Part shown: one piece after another, positions 21,428 to 32,460 of the stretch
Position numbering within the stretch: the stretch's first letter is position 1
Layout of the letters: each line of letters starts with the position of its first letter
Assembly (NCBI GenBank): GCA_022925895.1
Contig: JAKSYS010000465.1
Span: 1 to 50,488, forward strand
Direction of reading: 5' to 3'
Length of the DNA: 50,488 nucleotides
Source of the DNA: Fragilaria crotonensis
Lineage: Eukaryota > Bacillariophyta > Fragilariophyceae > Fragilariales > Fragilariaceae
Translations under genes and position numbers: made by a program
Notes under the pieces: model-generated
The model's database searches: none
The model's input: the letters and a program-made list of their open reading frames with translations, nothing else
Told to the model about the DNA's origin: nothing

Positions 21428-24400
21428 TCATCCCCAAAACTTGACTTTGCCATCCACCCCGTGGCCGAGGTGCTATCGCCTTGGCTGAGTAGAACATCAT
21501 CCGCGCCGAGTTGGGGGCCCAACTGGTGCTCCACCCACACTCCAACCAGCGCCGCCAAAAATTCCAACGCGTTCAGTGACCCTCGCCCTATGAGGTCCGG
21601 ACCGAGGTGCATCCTCCACGCCACCCCGCTCTGGAGCCCGTAGCCCCCGATACCCTGGGGGCAAGCGTCGACCCGAACAATTCTGGTTGGCCACCGACAG
21701 ACGAGTCGGTTGATGGATATCCCTCGAGCCGCATCCTCGAGTAGTCGTTCCCACAACGAGAGGTCGTCTAGTTGCGACTGTGTGAGCTTCACCGACCCGT
21801 AGTCCTGGGCCCTCTCGCTCGCCCGGTACAGTCTTCCCAGGAACGGGCGCGAATTCGGGATAACAAATGCGGCATGGTTCAGTCGTCCAATCAAAGCCTC
21901 AAGGTCTTTGGAACTCGCCCTTCGCCCGGGCTTCTCCTTCATCCGCCGGATATCGTTCGTCCAAGCCCGATGCTTATCCCCTGGTAGGGAAACTGTGAAG
22001 TTCCTCGTATTGATCACCCATCCCAGAATAACCTTCCTCTCCGAAGCTTTCGCTTCGGCAAGGAACTTGGAAGTGGACAAGAGGCCGTCGCGTGGAAACG
22101 TTTCCTCTTCCGTGGCGGGCCTCCCTACCAGATGTAGTGCGAACGGCACTGCTGCCTCCAGTCTATCTCGGTCGCAATCTCTGCAGACTCCGAACATATC
22201 ATCGAGGTAGCAGTCGAAAATTGGTCCATCATCCCTTAGAGAAACGTCGATGGACATTTCCACAGCAGGCTCGAAGGTATCCTCCGCACCGACGAATCCC
22301 TGGTCGTTGTCGATCGCCTTTTCTGAGGAGAGCAAATCCTGTTGGGGCGCTCGCCACACGCTCTCATCCCAATCTCTCCGACGCACCAGGTCGTTCGCCA
22401 AGTCGGCTATCACCTCCGACACGTCGCTCCATTGCGACGGATTCGGCGACCCTCCGAAGGTCATCCGTAATGCCATGAGTAGAACACCCGCGATGCAGGT
22501 GCACGACTTCGCGGCCGTGGTCGGTTGCAAGTGTATCCGCCGATAGGCGGACTTGCAATCTACCTTTGTGATCAGCAGCCTTTCCCGTGGGAACCGTCGC
22601 CTTAGGAAACAAACGGAGTGGAGCAGTCTCGTCATGGCTCGGCCGAATCTGGCTGGTGTAAGTCGCGAGACCTCCACCCTGTCGTTCACACTCCGCTTAG
22701 CTCCTCGAGTCGTGTTGAATGACTGATCATGAGTCAGCCTCAATTTTGGCACCCTCTCTCCGTCTTCGTTGATTGTGTACTGTTCCGTGATTCCAAGTGG
22801 CGCCACTTCACAGTCGGGCAATTCCAAGGCCGCTTCTTTTGGCAAAGGAAGTTGCCATCCTCGTCGAACTTCGTCCTTAAGCATGTCGAGAAGTTTGGCC
22901 TCGTGGCCGCGGGCCGATTTGTGGTTGCCGCGAGCCAATGCGGCGATGACATCCGTGCGACGAACCGCGTCGTCTATCGGAGTCAGTGGGAAGGCGGCAC
23001 CGTCAGTGATACGTTCGCGAAAGCGACGCCACAGCGGGTGGCGGGAGAGGAGCGGGGCGAGAGCGTCGGCGGAGCGAAACTCGGACCCTGGTGTCAGGGT
23101 GGAAAACGGTTGCGCCGCGAGAGCGGCGCTCCAGTTGAGATCGAAACGTCGGAGCGTAGCTAGGTTGTGGGCCGTAGCCGCGGGCGTCCACTCGAAGATA
23201 AAGTCCGTGGGTTGGGTGGGAGGGGAATCATGCGACAGGATGGAAGCGAGCAGAGCCGGTAGGTGGGGAAACGGCAATAAGGGGTAGATGACACCGGGCC
23301 GTTGCAGTCGAGGGAAAGGAACAGGAGGCGTCGTGTACTTACCCGGTTGTAGTGGGGGCGAACTCGCCACGGAACGTGCAGGAGTACTGGGCGGCGTCGG
23401 GGAGGCGTGTTGTACGGAGCGAGAGGCGTGCATGAGCGCCGCTGGGGAATTCGGAACGGTCGCCGAGCGCGAGGGGCTGCGGGACAGTGCGCGAGGCGAG
23501 ACGTCGATCGGAGGCGAAGGGGTGCTGCGCGGCACCGGAGGGGCGTCCTGGGTGCGTCGAGCGGCGTGCATGAGCGCGGCCGGCGATCTGGTCGCTGGGG
23601 ACGCGGTGCGGGTGGCGACCGCTGACTGCGGCGACGTAGGCGAGGGGGTTGCCCGCGACTGGTTACGTAAGTCGCGAGTTCGTCCTGACGGCTGGCTGTA
23701 CGTCGGCGCCGTATTGGCCAGTGTAGTGATCGTTGTCGGCATTACTAGGTCTAGTTGTGGCTGCGAGGGAGCAGGTAAAGAGTAAGCATGATCACGGTTG
23801 ACTAGTTTCGGTTTCTTGGTTTTGTCCCCCTCATCTTGGTGGGAGCGCATTCGCGAACGACACTTGGCGACCCAAGCCGTCAAACCAGCCTTCTGCTCGT
23901 CGGTGAGCGCTACGTGTGTGCTGGAGTGGAAGCAGGACTTCACGCATCTGCCGTTCAAGTGGAAACGGCAACACAAATTTGGAATGGGAGCCTCGCCGGC
24001 GTGATCCACGAACGTCTGCCAATTGTCCTTGCTCGAGATTTTGATCAAACGCCCAATCGGGTTCGTGACTACGTCGTCCGCATATCCCGAGCGCCCGGAC
24101 GATGCTCCGCCCCGAGACGAGCTCGCCCCCGGTGCTGGTGAGTCCTCGCCTCCAAGCTTCGACTTAAGATACGGGCAAATCGGAAACTGAAACATGCCGT
24201 CGACTAGCTGCTGTCTCGCCTGGGTGAAGTCAAAAAGACTGGGATCAACTAAATCGATATGGTCGCAGCCTGCACACGCCACCAGGAACTGCTGGAGCCG
24301 CCGTTCGATAAACCATCCCAGACGGCTTGGCGCCGTTACGTCCACGGAAGCTAATTGTCGCAAATGGGCGACGGTTGTTCCTCCTGTCTTCGTCAGAAAA

Positions 24401-26055
24401 TGGACCCATGCGGTCAACATGGTCGTGATCGGTGACCGGGGCCCAAAGACCAACTCCGATACGCCGGACATGTTCTCGAGGAGACCGGCCAGTTCCCGAA
24501 AATCTCGTGGAACCGTGTGGCGAACCTGCGTAAGCCGCTTCACGTCTTTGTCGGTGAGTCCGGTCGTCGAGTCAGTGATCTTGAGCTGCATCCGCATGAG
24601 CTCGTCCGTGTTGTCATGTCCATCGTCTGATCCGGTCGGGTTCTTCCTCGCAAGCGGTTGGGGGCCGCACGCGAAGAGGCTGAAAGCTTCTGGCCTGTCG
24701 ACTGAGGTCGAGACGAACGAAGCCATTCGCACCGCTGTGCAGAAACCAGATGGGAGCCACACATCCAGGCCCAGGCGCGTCTTCAGGTGGTGGTGAAGGT
24801 GCTGGGCCACATAGGCTGCATTCGCTAGCCCGAGGATCTCGGTGTAAGTCTCGACGGGTTCCGTCGCCGCCTCCCCTGATCCCGTCCGCTGCGTTGCCAA
24901 TAATACCATCTGTTGCGTTGTCACGGGGAAAGCCTCGAAGCCTCCTTTCTTTGTGACTGTGGCTGCCGAGTTTGCCCGCTCCGTCACTTGCAACGCCAGT
25001 GCGTTCGCCAAGTTTGTCCATGCTTCGTTGGCCGCCGGTGCACCCATCGGGTCGGCTGCTGGTGTCCTTGCCACGGCTGCTCTTGTTGCGAGATGCCGCA
25101 GGTGGGTATCCCTCGCCCAAACATCCGCTCTAGGGTTAAGTAGTGAACCCGTGACGACCCCAATTTTGTTACCTAGTCGCTCCTTTGCGCGTGACGTTGC
25201 GACGTTCCACAACCACCTCGCGACGTATGCGGCCCGTCGGGCCGTCTGGGATTGCTTCGGGTCCTCTCCCGCCTGCATTGCCCTGGTTCTTATGGCTGCA
25301 ATAGCTGCCAGGCAGAGTTGTGATGCATCCGTGCTGTACGCCTCCATGATGGCGGCGAAGATAAATGCCGGCACGGGCAGTATGTTAGGCATCGTGATCC
25401 TGCTGTGAACCACCGTCACACTCGGGTCATCGTTCTCATCATTGGTCGGTCCTTGTTCCGGCCCCACCGAATTGTCCTCCTCGTCACTCGAATCGACCAT
25501 CAACAGTTTCTTATATTCCTGCATCTTAGATGTCGGAGTTTTGTTCGTGCGAGTGCGGCTTCCCACAGTGGATCGTTTGCTCGTCGGTTTCTTCGTCTTC
25601 GGCGGTCCGTCGTCTTTCGGTTGCTCCGGTTTTCTGGCCTGTTTGCCTCGTTCGGAGGTGACGTCGTCAACCGACGTCCAGGGTTCCATTTCGGACCACT
25701 CGATCATGGTGCCCGACTGTCCGTCGTACGCCCCCGAACTTTCGATGACGATCGTCGACGCTGTGCTTCCTGCACCGGTGAGAGCCCAGAGGTCCCCTCC
25801 GCTTTCGACATGGAGTTCGTCCTCCACATCCTGGTGGATATGGTGGGCTGCCAGGATGCCTCCCCTTCCCCTTAGCAGTAAGAGATGGCCTATCTTCGGG
25901 GAACAGAGTCGGCGAAAACCATTGACGGTGTTGAGCTCGCTCGCCTGGAGGTTCTCAAATCGTTCGACCTCGTCCCACTGATCAATCTCACGGAAGACGT
26001 CCACCCACGTCTTGGACAGGGTGATGGGCGAGAAGACCGAAGGTGTGGAGGACAT
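21295..26055 (-). CDS. Gag - reverse transcriptase - RNase H polyprotein of the DIRS-like element (1586 aa)
   Basis: Begins MSSTPSVFSPITLSKTW. Residues 1 to about 680 are gag-like and unrecognised apart from a Cys/His cluster near 695 (CCRFHLNGRC...CFHSSTH). A Ser/Pro-rich linker follows, with a repeated SPAALMHA motif. Reverse transcriptase spans about 1050-1400: KVDCKSAYRRIHL is the first catalytic-Asp block, FGGSPNPSQWSDV the mid block, and YLDD (near 1282) the active site. RNase H follows (VDACPQGIGGYG near 1465, and SLNALEFLAAL). The frame ends soon after a 1-nt shift near 21430; RNase H continues in the next frame. Fusion of gag and RT in one frame is a little unusual for DIRS elements. 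Confidence 0.8.
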   Translation of the reverse strand: MSSTPSVFSPITLSKTWVDVFREIDQWDEVERFENLQASELNTVNGFRRLCSPKIGHLLLLRGRGGILAAHHIHQDVEDELHVESGGDLWALTGAGSTASTIVIESSGAYDGQSGTMIEWSEMEPWTSVDDVTSERGKQARKPEQPKDDGPPKTKKPTSKRSTVGSRTRTNKTPTSKMQEYKKLLMVDSSDEEDNSVGPEQGPTNDENDDPSVTVVHSRITMPNILPVPAFIFAAIMEAYSTDASQLCLAAIAAIRTRAMQAGEDPKQSQTARRAAYVARWLWNVATSRAKERLGNKIGVVTGSLLNPRADVWARDTHLRHLATRAAVARTPAADPMGAPAANEAWTNLANALALQVTERANSAATVTKKGGFEAFPVTTQQMVLLATQRTGSGEAATEPVETYTEILGLANAAYVAQHLHHHLKTRLGLDVWLPSGFCTAVRMASFVSTSVDRPEAFSLFACGPQPLARKNPTGSDDGHDNTDELMRMQLKITDSTTGLTDKDVKRLTQVRHTVPRDFRELAGLLENMSGVSELVFGPRSPITTMLTAWVHFLTKTGGTTVAHLRQLASVDVTAPSRLGWFIERRLQQFLVACAGCDHIDLVDPSLFDFTQARQQLVDGMFQFPICPYLKSKLGGEDSPAPGASSSRGGASSGRSGYADDVVTNPIGRLIKISSKDNWQTFVDHAGEAPIPNLCCRFHLNGRCVKSCFHSSTHVALTDEQKAGLTAWVAKCRSRMRSHQDEGDKTKKPKLVNRDHAYSLPAPSQPQLDLVMPTTITTLANTAPTYSQPSGRTRDLRNQSRATPSPTSPQSAVATRTASPATRSPAALMHAARRTQDAPPVPRSTPSPPIDVSPRALSRSPSRSATVPNSPAALMHASRSVQHASPTPPSTPARSVASSPPLQPGKYTTPPVPFPRLQRPGVIYPLLPFPHLPALLASILSHDSPPTQPTDFIFEWTPAATAHNLATLRRFDLNWSAALAAQPFSTLTPGSEFRSADALAPLLSRHPLWRRFRERITDGAAFPLTPIDDAVRRTDVIAALARGNHKSARGHEAKLLDMLKDEVRRGWQLPLPKEAALELPDCEVAPLGITEQYTINEDGERVPKLRLTHDQSFNTTRGAKRSVNDRVEVSRLTPARFGRAMTRLLHSVCFLRRRFPRERLLITKVDCKSAYRRIHLQPTTAAKSCTCIAGVLLMALRMTFGGSPNPSQWSDVSEVIADLANDLVRRRDWDESVWRAPQQDLLSSEKAIDNDQGFVGAEDTFEPAVEMSIDVSLRDDGPIFDCYLDDMFGVCRDCDRDRLEAAVPFALHLVGRPATEEETFPRDGLLSTSKFLAEAKASERKVILGWVINTRNFTVSLPGDKHRAWTNDIRRMKEKPGRRASSKDLEALIGRLNHAAFVIPNSRPFLGRLYRASERAQDYGSVKLTQSQLDDLSLWERLLEDAARGISINRLVCRWPTRIVRVDACPQGIGGYGLQSGVAWRMHLGPDLIGRGSLNALEFLAALVGVWVEHQLGPQLGADDVLLSQGDSTSATGWMAKSSFGDECPILLGWPANSLHTYRTTDWCIILSGSLERKTPWQMCYRGTLR

Positions 26056-26059
26056 GGTG

Positions 26060-26830
26060 TTGTGGGCGGGGAGTAGATGCGAGGTAAAGCGGCCAATTTT
26101 AATTCTATTCTAGAATCGCCGTTGTCTTTGTCGGACTTGCGAATTATGATGACTTTCACAACGTCGTATCTCGTCTGTCAGTCGTCCTTCCTTGCGAATA
26201 TCCCAATCTGAATGAACTTCAAGAAAACACGAAAGGAGCGATGTCTCGTTCAACAAAAATTCAAAACGGCTCGTCTGGCCTTGGACAGAGTCTACTACTA
26301 GCCGCATTGATCTGAGATTGCAAGTTGCAAGTACTGTAGTACTCGTACTAAGACATTGTTACGTTGTTACTCGGGATCTATCGCAGTTTCGCATTACAAT
26401 ACAGTAGATCGTAGTATCAAATACATGTTGCGGGAAGGAAGTGTCTGATGGCTCTCTACTTGTACTCGAGTAAATGAGCACAATGTACCGCCCCCAAAGT
26501 CGCAATCTTCATGAAGAGAACTCATCAAAAGCCACAATGACAACTTTTATAATAACGTCAAAAGTATCAAAGTGTGTGCATTGTCGCAACCTGATCCCTG
26601 AGTTGACGTACTTCAGTGACGCGCACATTTTCCGCATGTGATGACTGGAGGAATCATGACATGTCGAAAGAGAGCAAATGATCTCGTCCACGCTATTGTG
26701 TCGACAGTTGCGATCCGAGATGTTGTTGTCTCAAGGTTCAACTAAACGCATTGGCCCCGCTTGATCCGCATGCTGAAAAAGACGTTCAAAGCTGCTCTGT
26801 ACACTAACAAAGATCCAACCATTTTGATCG
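26060..26830. other. Spacer between DIRS-like element and ankyrin remnant
   Basis: Contains the likely 5' leader of the retroelement on the minus strand (to about 26300), then sequence with no recognised gene. Confidence 0.3.
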
Positions 26831-26967
26831 CTGTAACTTGACGACGACTCGCATCATACAACCATCGCATCGCAAACGCAACCGCAACGCAACGGAAGCA
26901 AAAGTTGTGGAAACTTGCATCCCTTTGGAAAGGGAAATGATGCTCCGCGAATGTACAGCAAGATCGG

Positions 26968-27831
26968 GTGTGGAAGGAGCAAACGACGAGCATTTTCAAC
27001 CTGGTGGCGATGAAAGATATTGACGCGGAATGTAACGGAGAAACGGCAAACTACAGTGGGCCATTCCGCAAATGGCTTCCGATGATATCCTGCTCGGATT
27101 TGATTAATGTTGATGTGAATCTCCAATGCACAGACGATGGTGCAACAGACCTTCACATTGCGAGTCAAAATGGCCATGTGGAAGTTATCCGCGCCTTGCT
27201 CGAAAACGAGAGTGCTGATGTGAATCTCCAAATGACTGATGGTGCAACAGCCCTTTTCCTTGCGAGTCAAAATGGCCATTTGGAAGGCGACCGCGATGCT
27301 CCAAAACAACAAGGTCGATGTGAATCTCCAATGTACAGATTGTTTGACATTCCTTGGGAATAGCAAAGTAAGCCCAACTTACCAATGGTGCAACATCACT
27401 TTTCATCGCGAGTTGTAATGGCCATGTGGAAGTTGTCCGCGAGTTGCTCGGGAATGACAAGGTGGATGTGAAGCTCCAACTTTCTGATGATGGTACAACC
27501 GCACTTGATGTTGCTCTCATGAAAAAATGATGATGTTGTATGTCTCTTGATGGAACACACGGCGAGTATGAAGTGTCGTGAGAAGGAATCGCTGAATCGC
27601 AATGTGGAGGCAGTTTGCACGCAGCCTTCGAACGCGAATTCCAGTCTACAAGATCGCGAAGGCGTTGTACTCAACAAGAGGGAAAAGGTTGGGTGGAAAC
27701 GGGTTGGTCGCATCTGTGCTGCTTTATGCTGCTGTTTGAAATGTGTTTGTTGTTCGATGAAAAGCAAACGGGTGGGTACAAATATTGAGAAGGAGAACGG
27801 TGACGAAACTCGTGACAAGTCTCGCGATTAG
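26968..27831 (+). pseudogene. Ankyrin-repeat gene, type II repeats (broken)
   Basis: Three to four ankyrin repeats of a second subtype share the core TDLHIASQNGHVEVIRALLE and TSLFIASCNGHVEVVRELL, distinct from the LIxASxxGHLEVVRALLNH type of copies A-E but like the gene at 45 kb. Frameshifts lie near 27290 and at the A6 run near 27525 (ALMKK then DDVVCLLMEH). The last frame (to 27831) carries a Cys-rich patch, ICAALCCCLKCVCC, that may be a lipidation or membrane-anchoring segment, followed by a charged end. The start is unclear. The DNA at 26890-27010 also resembles the family 2 gene end (ENARRLLLPHPILLYIRG on the minus strand), so this gene may be a fusion of fragments. Confidence 0.6.
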
Positions 27832-28084
27832 TGAAAGGTTAAGTTGCACATTCTTTATAAGGGTAGATAACAATAAGATCCATCTGATTTACACAACCTT
27901 TCGCTGCTCATGCGGACCTTTCCTTAGATACATCCAGCGATATCTTGTTCGCGATATACTTAAATCTGGTGCATTTGCACCTGTTGTGTCGCCGCTCTTC
28001 TGATCGTTTATCTTCGAGCTAAGCTATATTCATTAGACAAATGGATACCTGGAATCGAATCCGAATTTGGATACGTTTTAACTT

Positions 28085-28660
28085 TCTTTTGGGCAGAACC
28101 AGCAGCAGATGCGAGAGAGGTTGGCGAGCGATAGGGTTGAACCGGTTGTTGGCGGCACGGGCTATACTGTCAGCTAATCAGTTCATGCACTGACCAAGTG
28201 GGCGATTCCCATGTTGGATGACAAGAACAACGGGCACACTTCCAAGAAGTAGGATCAGACATGCTGAGGCGCAAGGATACAGCATCATGATTCTTTGAAG
28301 TCGACATGCCTCGAAAAAATGATTGCGACGACGATATCTTGTTTGAAATTGTGCCTCCACACGTTTCCTTCCTGATCTTGAATCTCTTATTTCTTGAGCA
28401 ATCCGAAATAGTGACGACTTTTCTTCGTTCTGCGGTTGAGGTGGCATCGACTGCAAAGTTGGACCAAAGTACTGCTCTTTTCGAGAATTACGCCATGCCA
28501 ATTGAAACATCTTTGAAAATGCACAGGCACTCGACGGAGTTACATTCATGGTAATCTTAGAAGCAGCCGAACGGAATGCGAATAGGAAGAAAAGTACGAA
28601 TGCTTCATGTCCGGCGTCAGAACGGAACTCCCACTCGAGTGAAAGGTACGAATGCGGCTC
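28085..28660 (+). pseudogene. Remnant of coiled coil and CTD of the ankyrin-kinase-RING family
   Basis: Starts with QQQMRERLASD, the coiled-coil end, and continues in shifting frames. The clearest part is LFLEQSEIVTTFLRSAVEVA followed by STALFENYAMPIE, corresponding to the CTD end of copy C. The CAHS motif region is lost. Ends near gtgagcctggagtcc, a 3' flank motif also found at about 32915 and 46204. Confidence 0.65.
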
Positions 28661-28754
28661 ACCATAAAGTGTGAGCCTGGAGTCCTTGTGCAGCTGGTTG
28701 CGCAGCGATATCATTCCTTGAGTAAGATTCGTTGTCATGGATTAAACACATTCG

Positions 28755-29030
28755 GAATGAACCGTAGACACAGGAGTGACGACGCCACCGGAATGACACA
28801 TGGTCCTCCGATTTCAAGAGCAAGCGACGACGCCTGCCCGATTCTTCTCGATTTGTTGGAACTCCTGCTGCCTGTTGGACTGCAACGAAAACAAATCTCT
28901 CCTTGCTGTTTTCACGGATGAATGGGTGCAACGGAACACTTGAACTGAAAATGGTGGGACTACACTTTGGCGCGAGCAGCACTTTGTCAATATTGGAATT
29001 GGATTCGCGAATGTTGACATTTCGCGGAGG
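28755..29030 (+). pseudogene. Family 5 remnant, copy 1
   Basis: DNA and translated sequence resemble 46430-46620 (caggagtgacgac..., tgttggaac, then LDCNENKSLLAVFTDEW against WDYNETDLVASSWM). Frames are broken and the function is unknown. As at 46 kb it lies just downstream of a family member. Confidence 0.35.
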
Positions 29031-29343
29031 TTGCGATGTATGGGCTCCAAGCGAGCGCCGTTCAACTACCGTATGTGCAGTCGTGATTACTTGTACGAGT
29101 GTCTGTCACCGACAACAAACAGCAACCCAAGTAAGATCGATCCGAAGAAGACGCAGCTATCTCCTCCGTCGCGGCAAGTACGAGTACCGCACAGCAGTGA
29201 CAACATCCTTGTGAAACGAGGTGAAGGTTCAACGTACAGAACGTATGATATATTCTCCATTCTCCTATTCGTGGTGATGATGAAACGTTCAGAATCCTCC
29301 CCTTTCGAAGGTGCCACCGATGCAACACACATTGAGGTAAGGT

Positions 29344-30488
29344 TTGGAGGCAGAGATATTGAAATACTTGAAATTTGAGGATTTGAAACATGGCAATGTT
29401 CTCGAGGGGAATTTATTGTTTCGAGAGGAAAGCATTTATGAATTTATGGAAGAAACCAACTTTGATGAACCCATTCGTCATTTATTCAAAGACTTTGACA
29501 ATGCTGCTCTAGTTGATGATGATGGGCTGCGACTGGAATACCTCAAGGCTCTCATGAAAAACAAAAACTTGGGCAATATCTGGAAAACCGCAAGTTAATA
29601 ATGACACTGGTCTATTCCTATCCTCTAATGATCCATCGTGTCGTCGATGAGGATTTTTGTAACGGATTTCTGAATTGGCTTATGTTTCAAAGGGAAGATA
29701 GTCCTGAAAAGGAATTTATCTTGGCAAATCGAACTGACTTGTATTCGCTACTGTCAAGAGGTCGTCACACTAACGATCCAAATCAAGGTTATTTGTATCA
29801 CAATTTGCTACCACCTGAACTAGCAGATACTGTGAAGCGATTAATCAAGAGAGGCGACCAACATGCAGCAGATTTGTTTGATCAGCTCATGAGCAATGAG
29901 ATAATTTCGGATTGGTTTTCTCATGATCACCGCAACGGCGGCTTTGATCAAAGCATTCATGAAACGATAAAAGCAGGTCAAACAAAAGTCTTTTTCAAGG
30001 ATTCAATTTTCGGAATATTGAGGTCTGATGATCACTCTGAATTGGCAGCTAACTGTGTCAGGAATGACCGTGTGGATATTCTCAATGAATGCTTGACGAA
30101 ACTTCAAGGGTTGGAACAATACACTTTTTACGTGTCGACTGTGCGGGAAATTACGAAGCTTGCGTCTGAGGAAAATGATCCTGGATATGTTATCAAGCTG
30201 GCAAAGGATCTGATTACAGAAAACTTACAACTCGTGAGAACCTCTCCTATTGTGGTGTACAATCTTGTTTGGTCTATTCCTGACCATCCGTCGGAACTAC
30301 GTTTTGAATTGCTTAACCATATCTTGAGAAGTGAGAAGAATCCTCAATTGACATCATTATTGGAATTCATGTTGGCAGAGTACCAGCTGGCCGGGATAGT
30401 CATCGAAACGGAGGAAGCTCTTGAACGAGCTGCACTATATCATAATCATGAATATGACAAATTCTTTCTGGATGATTTACCGGATTGA
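29344..30488 (+). CDS. Unknown alpha-helical protein, unlike its neighbours
   Basis: Two frames, 29344-29598 and 29601-30488, together give about 375 residues of leucine/acid-rich, probably all-helical protein (for example YVIKLAKDLITENLQL, HSELAANCVRNDRVDILNE). The second frame is open without ATG from 29517, and both are protein-like across AAAAAC-AAAAAC near 29557. A single indel there is therefore likely, and the protein would run ...LKALMKNKNLG-QYLENRKLIMTL. An ATG at 29446 (MEETNFDEPIRHL) is the first in frame. No signal, metal site or catalytic motif is seen. A HEAT/armadillo-like fold is possible but unproven. It has no paralog here and is AT-rich, suggesting an independent insertion. 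Confidence 0.55.
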
Positions 30489-30489
30489 T

Positions 30490-31430
30490 GAATATTAAGG
30501 AATGCAGAGATTAGTGGATAATACGTGTGTCGATTGATGAGGGTTGAACTCGTCCAAATGTAGGGAGGTACCCTTTGCTTGCAGGCGGTATCCGAATTGC
30601 TGACTGTGGCCATATAGTTGGAGGGCAACACAGTTCCTGGACCATTCGAATCGAACAAAACTAGTGCTACATTCTATGATTTTGGCTACTTCGCAAATCA
30701 TTACGATTGTCTTGAGGAACAATATTGACACGTTTGCCAGTTTAGCTCCGTGTTTTATGACAAAAGCTTCTCTTCATCGTGAAAATGTGCTTCAAAAAAC
30801 TGGATTTGATCAGATGGCAGTCAGCAATACTGCAACAGTCAGCCTGTGCGAGCAACTTGTTGCTTTCAATGCTGCTGCCATTCCGCAGCAATAGCAGATT
30901 ATCCATCCGCGCTCGTTTCCCCTTGCTCAATCAATGCTTTGTAGCGTTCTTCCCAGTTGAGCAAATGAACTTGTCATTGCATAATGTTTCCATGGCGGCA
31001 TCCATGATGGGCTCGGAACAGGAGAGGACATCCCATCAACAACTTGCCCTGCAGTAGAGTACTTGCAGTTTTTCGAAAAGGCCCAGCCACTTCATCAACT
31101 TAATCAATTCATGATCGATATCGATTCGCTTCACCTTGGAAAGAGATGCGTGTGATGGCCTTTATCCATGAAGCTGACAAAATCTGAATTACTGCTGGGT
31201 TGCTTGCTCGCCTCGGCTTTTGCATTGGCGCGCTTTTGTGTTTGCAAAACTTTTTGACGATTCAACTTGATCCGTGGTGCTTGTCATGTCGCACGCCTCT
31301 GAGCAGCAGGTTGGCCATTTGCAGTGACGTCGAGTTTGTCAATGTGGTGTCAGTTTTTCTCCCCACAGAGTGTGCATTCCCAGCTGCAAGAGAAGTGTCG
31401 GCAGCATTCTGGCAGGATTGAGGTACACAT
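30490..31430 (-). other. Degraded coding-like sequence, unassigned
   Basis: Minus-strand frames contain protein-like pieces (VKRIDIDHELIKLMKWLGLF, MDAAMETLCNDKFIC, then WEERYKALIEQGE after a frame change), separated by stops. This suggests an old gene remnant, but no family can be named with confidence. Confidence 0.2.
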
Positions 31431-32460
31431 CGACTACGTGTATAAACTGCAGCCCTTCAAGAAGAGCCTGACGCATCTCTTCTGGTTGACTGTTACCATG
31501 ACGAATGATAGTACAGGAACATCTCAATGCCTTTTCTTCCCTTCCCTTTCCAATCCCAAATCATTCATTTCTGGAACAAACAATGCGAAATGATGAATGC
31601 AACAAAGCGGTCAATCAATAGCAAATGTGGCGATAGCATTGTGGGATGGGTGTGTTTCTCCTCTGAAGTTTTGAATTTGTCATATCGCGTAGGATTTACA
31701 TATATGTATGCAGTACAAAGATACACCAAGTGCTACAAGTACAAGAAGCTACGGTGGTGACTGTCGAAAAATCTGGCGCGGACCTTCCTTCACCCGGTGC
31801 ACGTTCACCGGCCCCACCAGTATAGTTCTTGTGGAAGGACAAGATCCTATCTTGCGAATGTTGTGATTATTCCGAGAAAAGATACCCATACACCAAAGAC
31901 AGCATGACACTTCATCACTTCACGTCGAATCTACTCCTGTACAGAACAAGAAAGGCTCCATTCATTCGATTGCTTAGGTCCATTGTGCACTGGTGCAAAC
32001 ATCATAGTGGTGCACATGTGGACAGCAGACCTTGCAATGGCGTGACAGATCAGAGATGAGCCATCAGCCATCAACTATCCGTCAGTCACGTCTCAGCCAA
32101 CATTTTGATATCGATCGACGCTTCGTGTTGCTTCGTTTCAGAAGAATCTGCGCACTACGAGTCAAACGCTTGTCTTGATTCGCAATCGATTGCGAACACT
32201 TGAGATGTTAATCTCGTCGAGGTTCTTTGAGCGCTTGCGCATGGGAGAAGAATTTGAATGCCACGAATGCCGTAATACAGCTCTCATCTGTGCGAGCTGG
32301 AAGGGCTATTTGGAGGCGCTTCGTGCTTTATTGAATGTAGGCAGGGTGCATGCGATTGTGAAAGTTGAAGACGACAGTACAGCTCTCCTTGGGGCGAGCT
32401 TGAGGGGCTATTCGGAAGTCATTCGTCCTTTATCTGTATCACGACGTAATGGATAAACAC
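31430..32460. repeat. Segmental duplication, left copy (partner 44050-45180)
   Basis: Long stretches are nearly identical in order, for example catctcttctggttgact, ttccaatcccaaatcattca, agctacggtggtgactgtcg, ttgcgaatgttgtgattatt, cagccaacattttgatatcg. The segment contains a short CTD remnant (31515-31590) and the 5' flank and start of an ankyrin gene. Confidence 0.75.

Larger units (their letters stand above)
19986..26055 (-). mobile_element. DIRS-like tyrosine-recombinase retrotransposon
   Basis: On the minus strand the order is gag-like region with zinc knuckle, proline/serine-rich linker, reverse transcriptase, RNase H, then tyrosine recombinase. This is the DIRS-type plan; there is no DDE integrase and no LTR was found. 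By eye the element is clearly richer in G+C than its surroundings, which fits a recent arrival or a different mutational history. The first frame is open for 1586 codons, so the copy is young. Two 1-nt shifts (near 21430 and 20945) separate RNase H and recombinase frames. DIRS elements often use overlapping frames, so these need not be damage. Terminal repeats could not be identified by eye and the true ends lie outside the coding limits given. Confidence 0.8.

Noticed and set aside
19800-26400. LTRs of a Gypsy or Copia element
   Set aside because: No long direct repeats flank the element and it encodes a tyrosine recombinase instead of a DDE integrase.
28040-28070. tRNA-like T-arm on the minus strand (ggattcgattcc)
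   Set aside because: No acceptor, D-arm or anticodon stem could be paired around it.
30900-31060. Helicase-associated domain suggested by WEERYKALIEQGE
   Set aside because: Too short, in a broken frame, without the flanking helices of that family.
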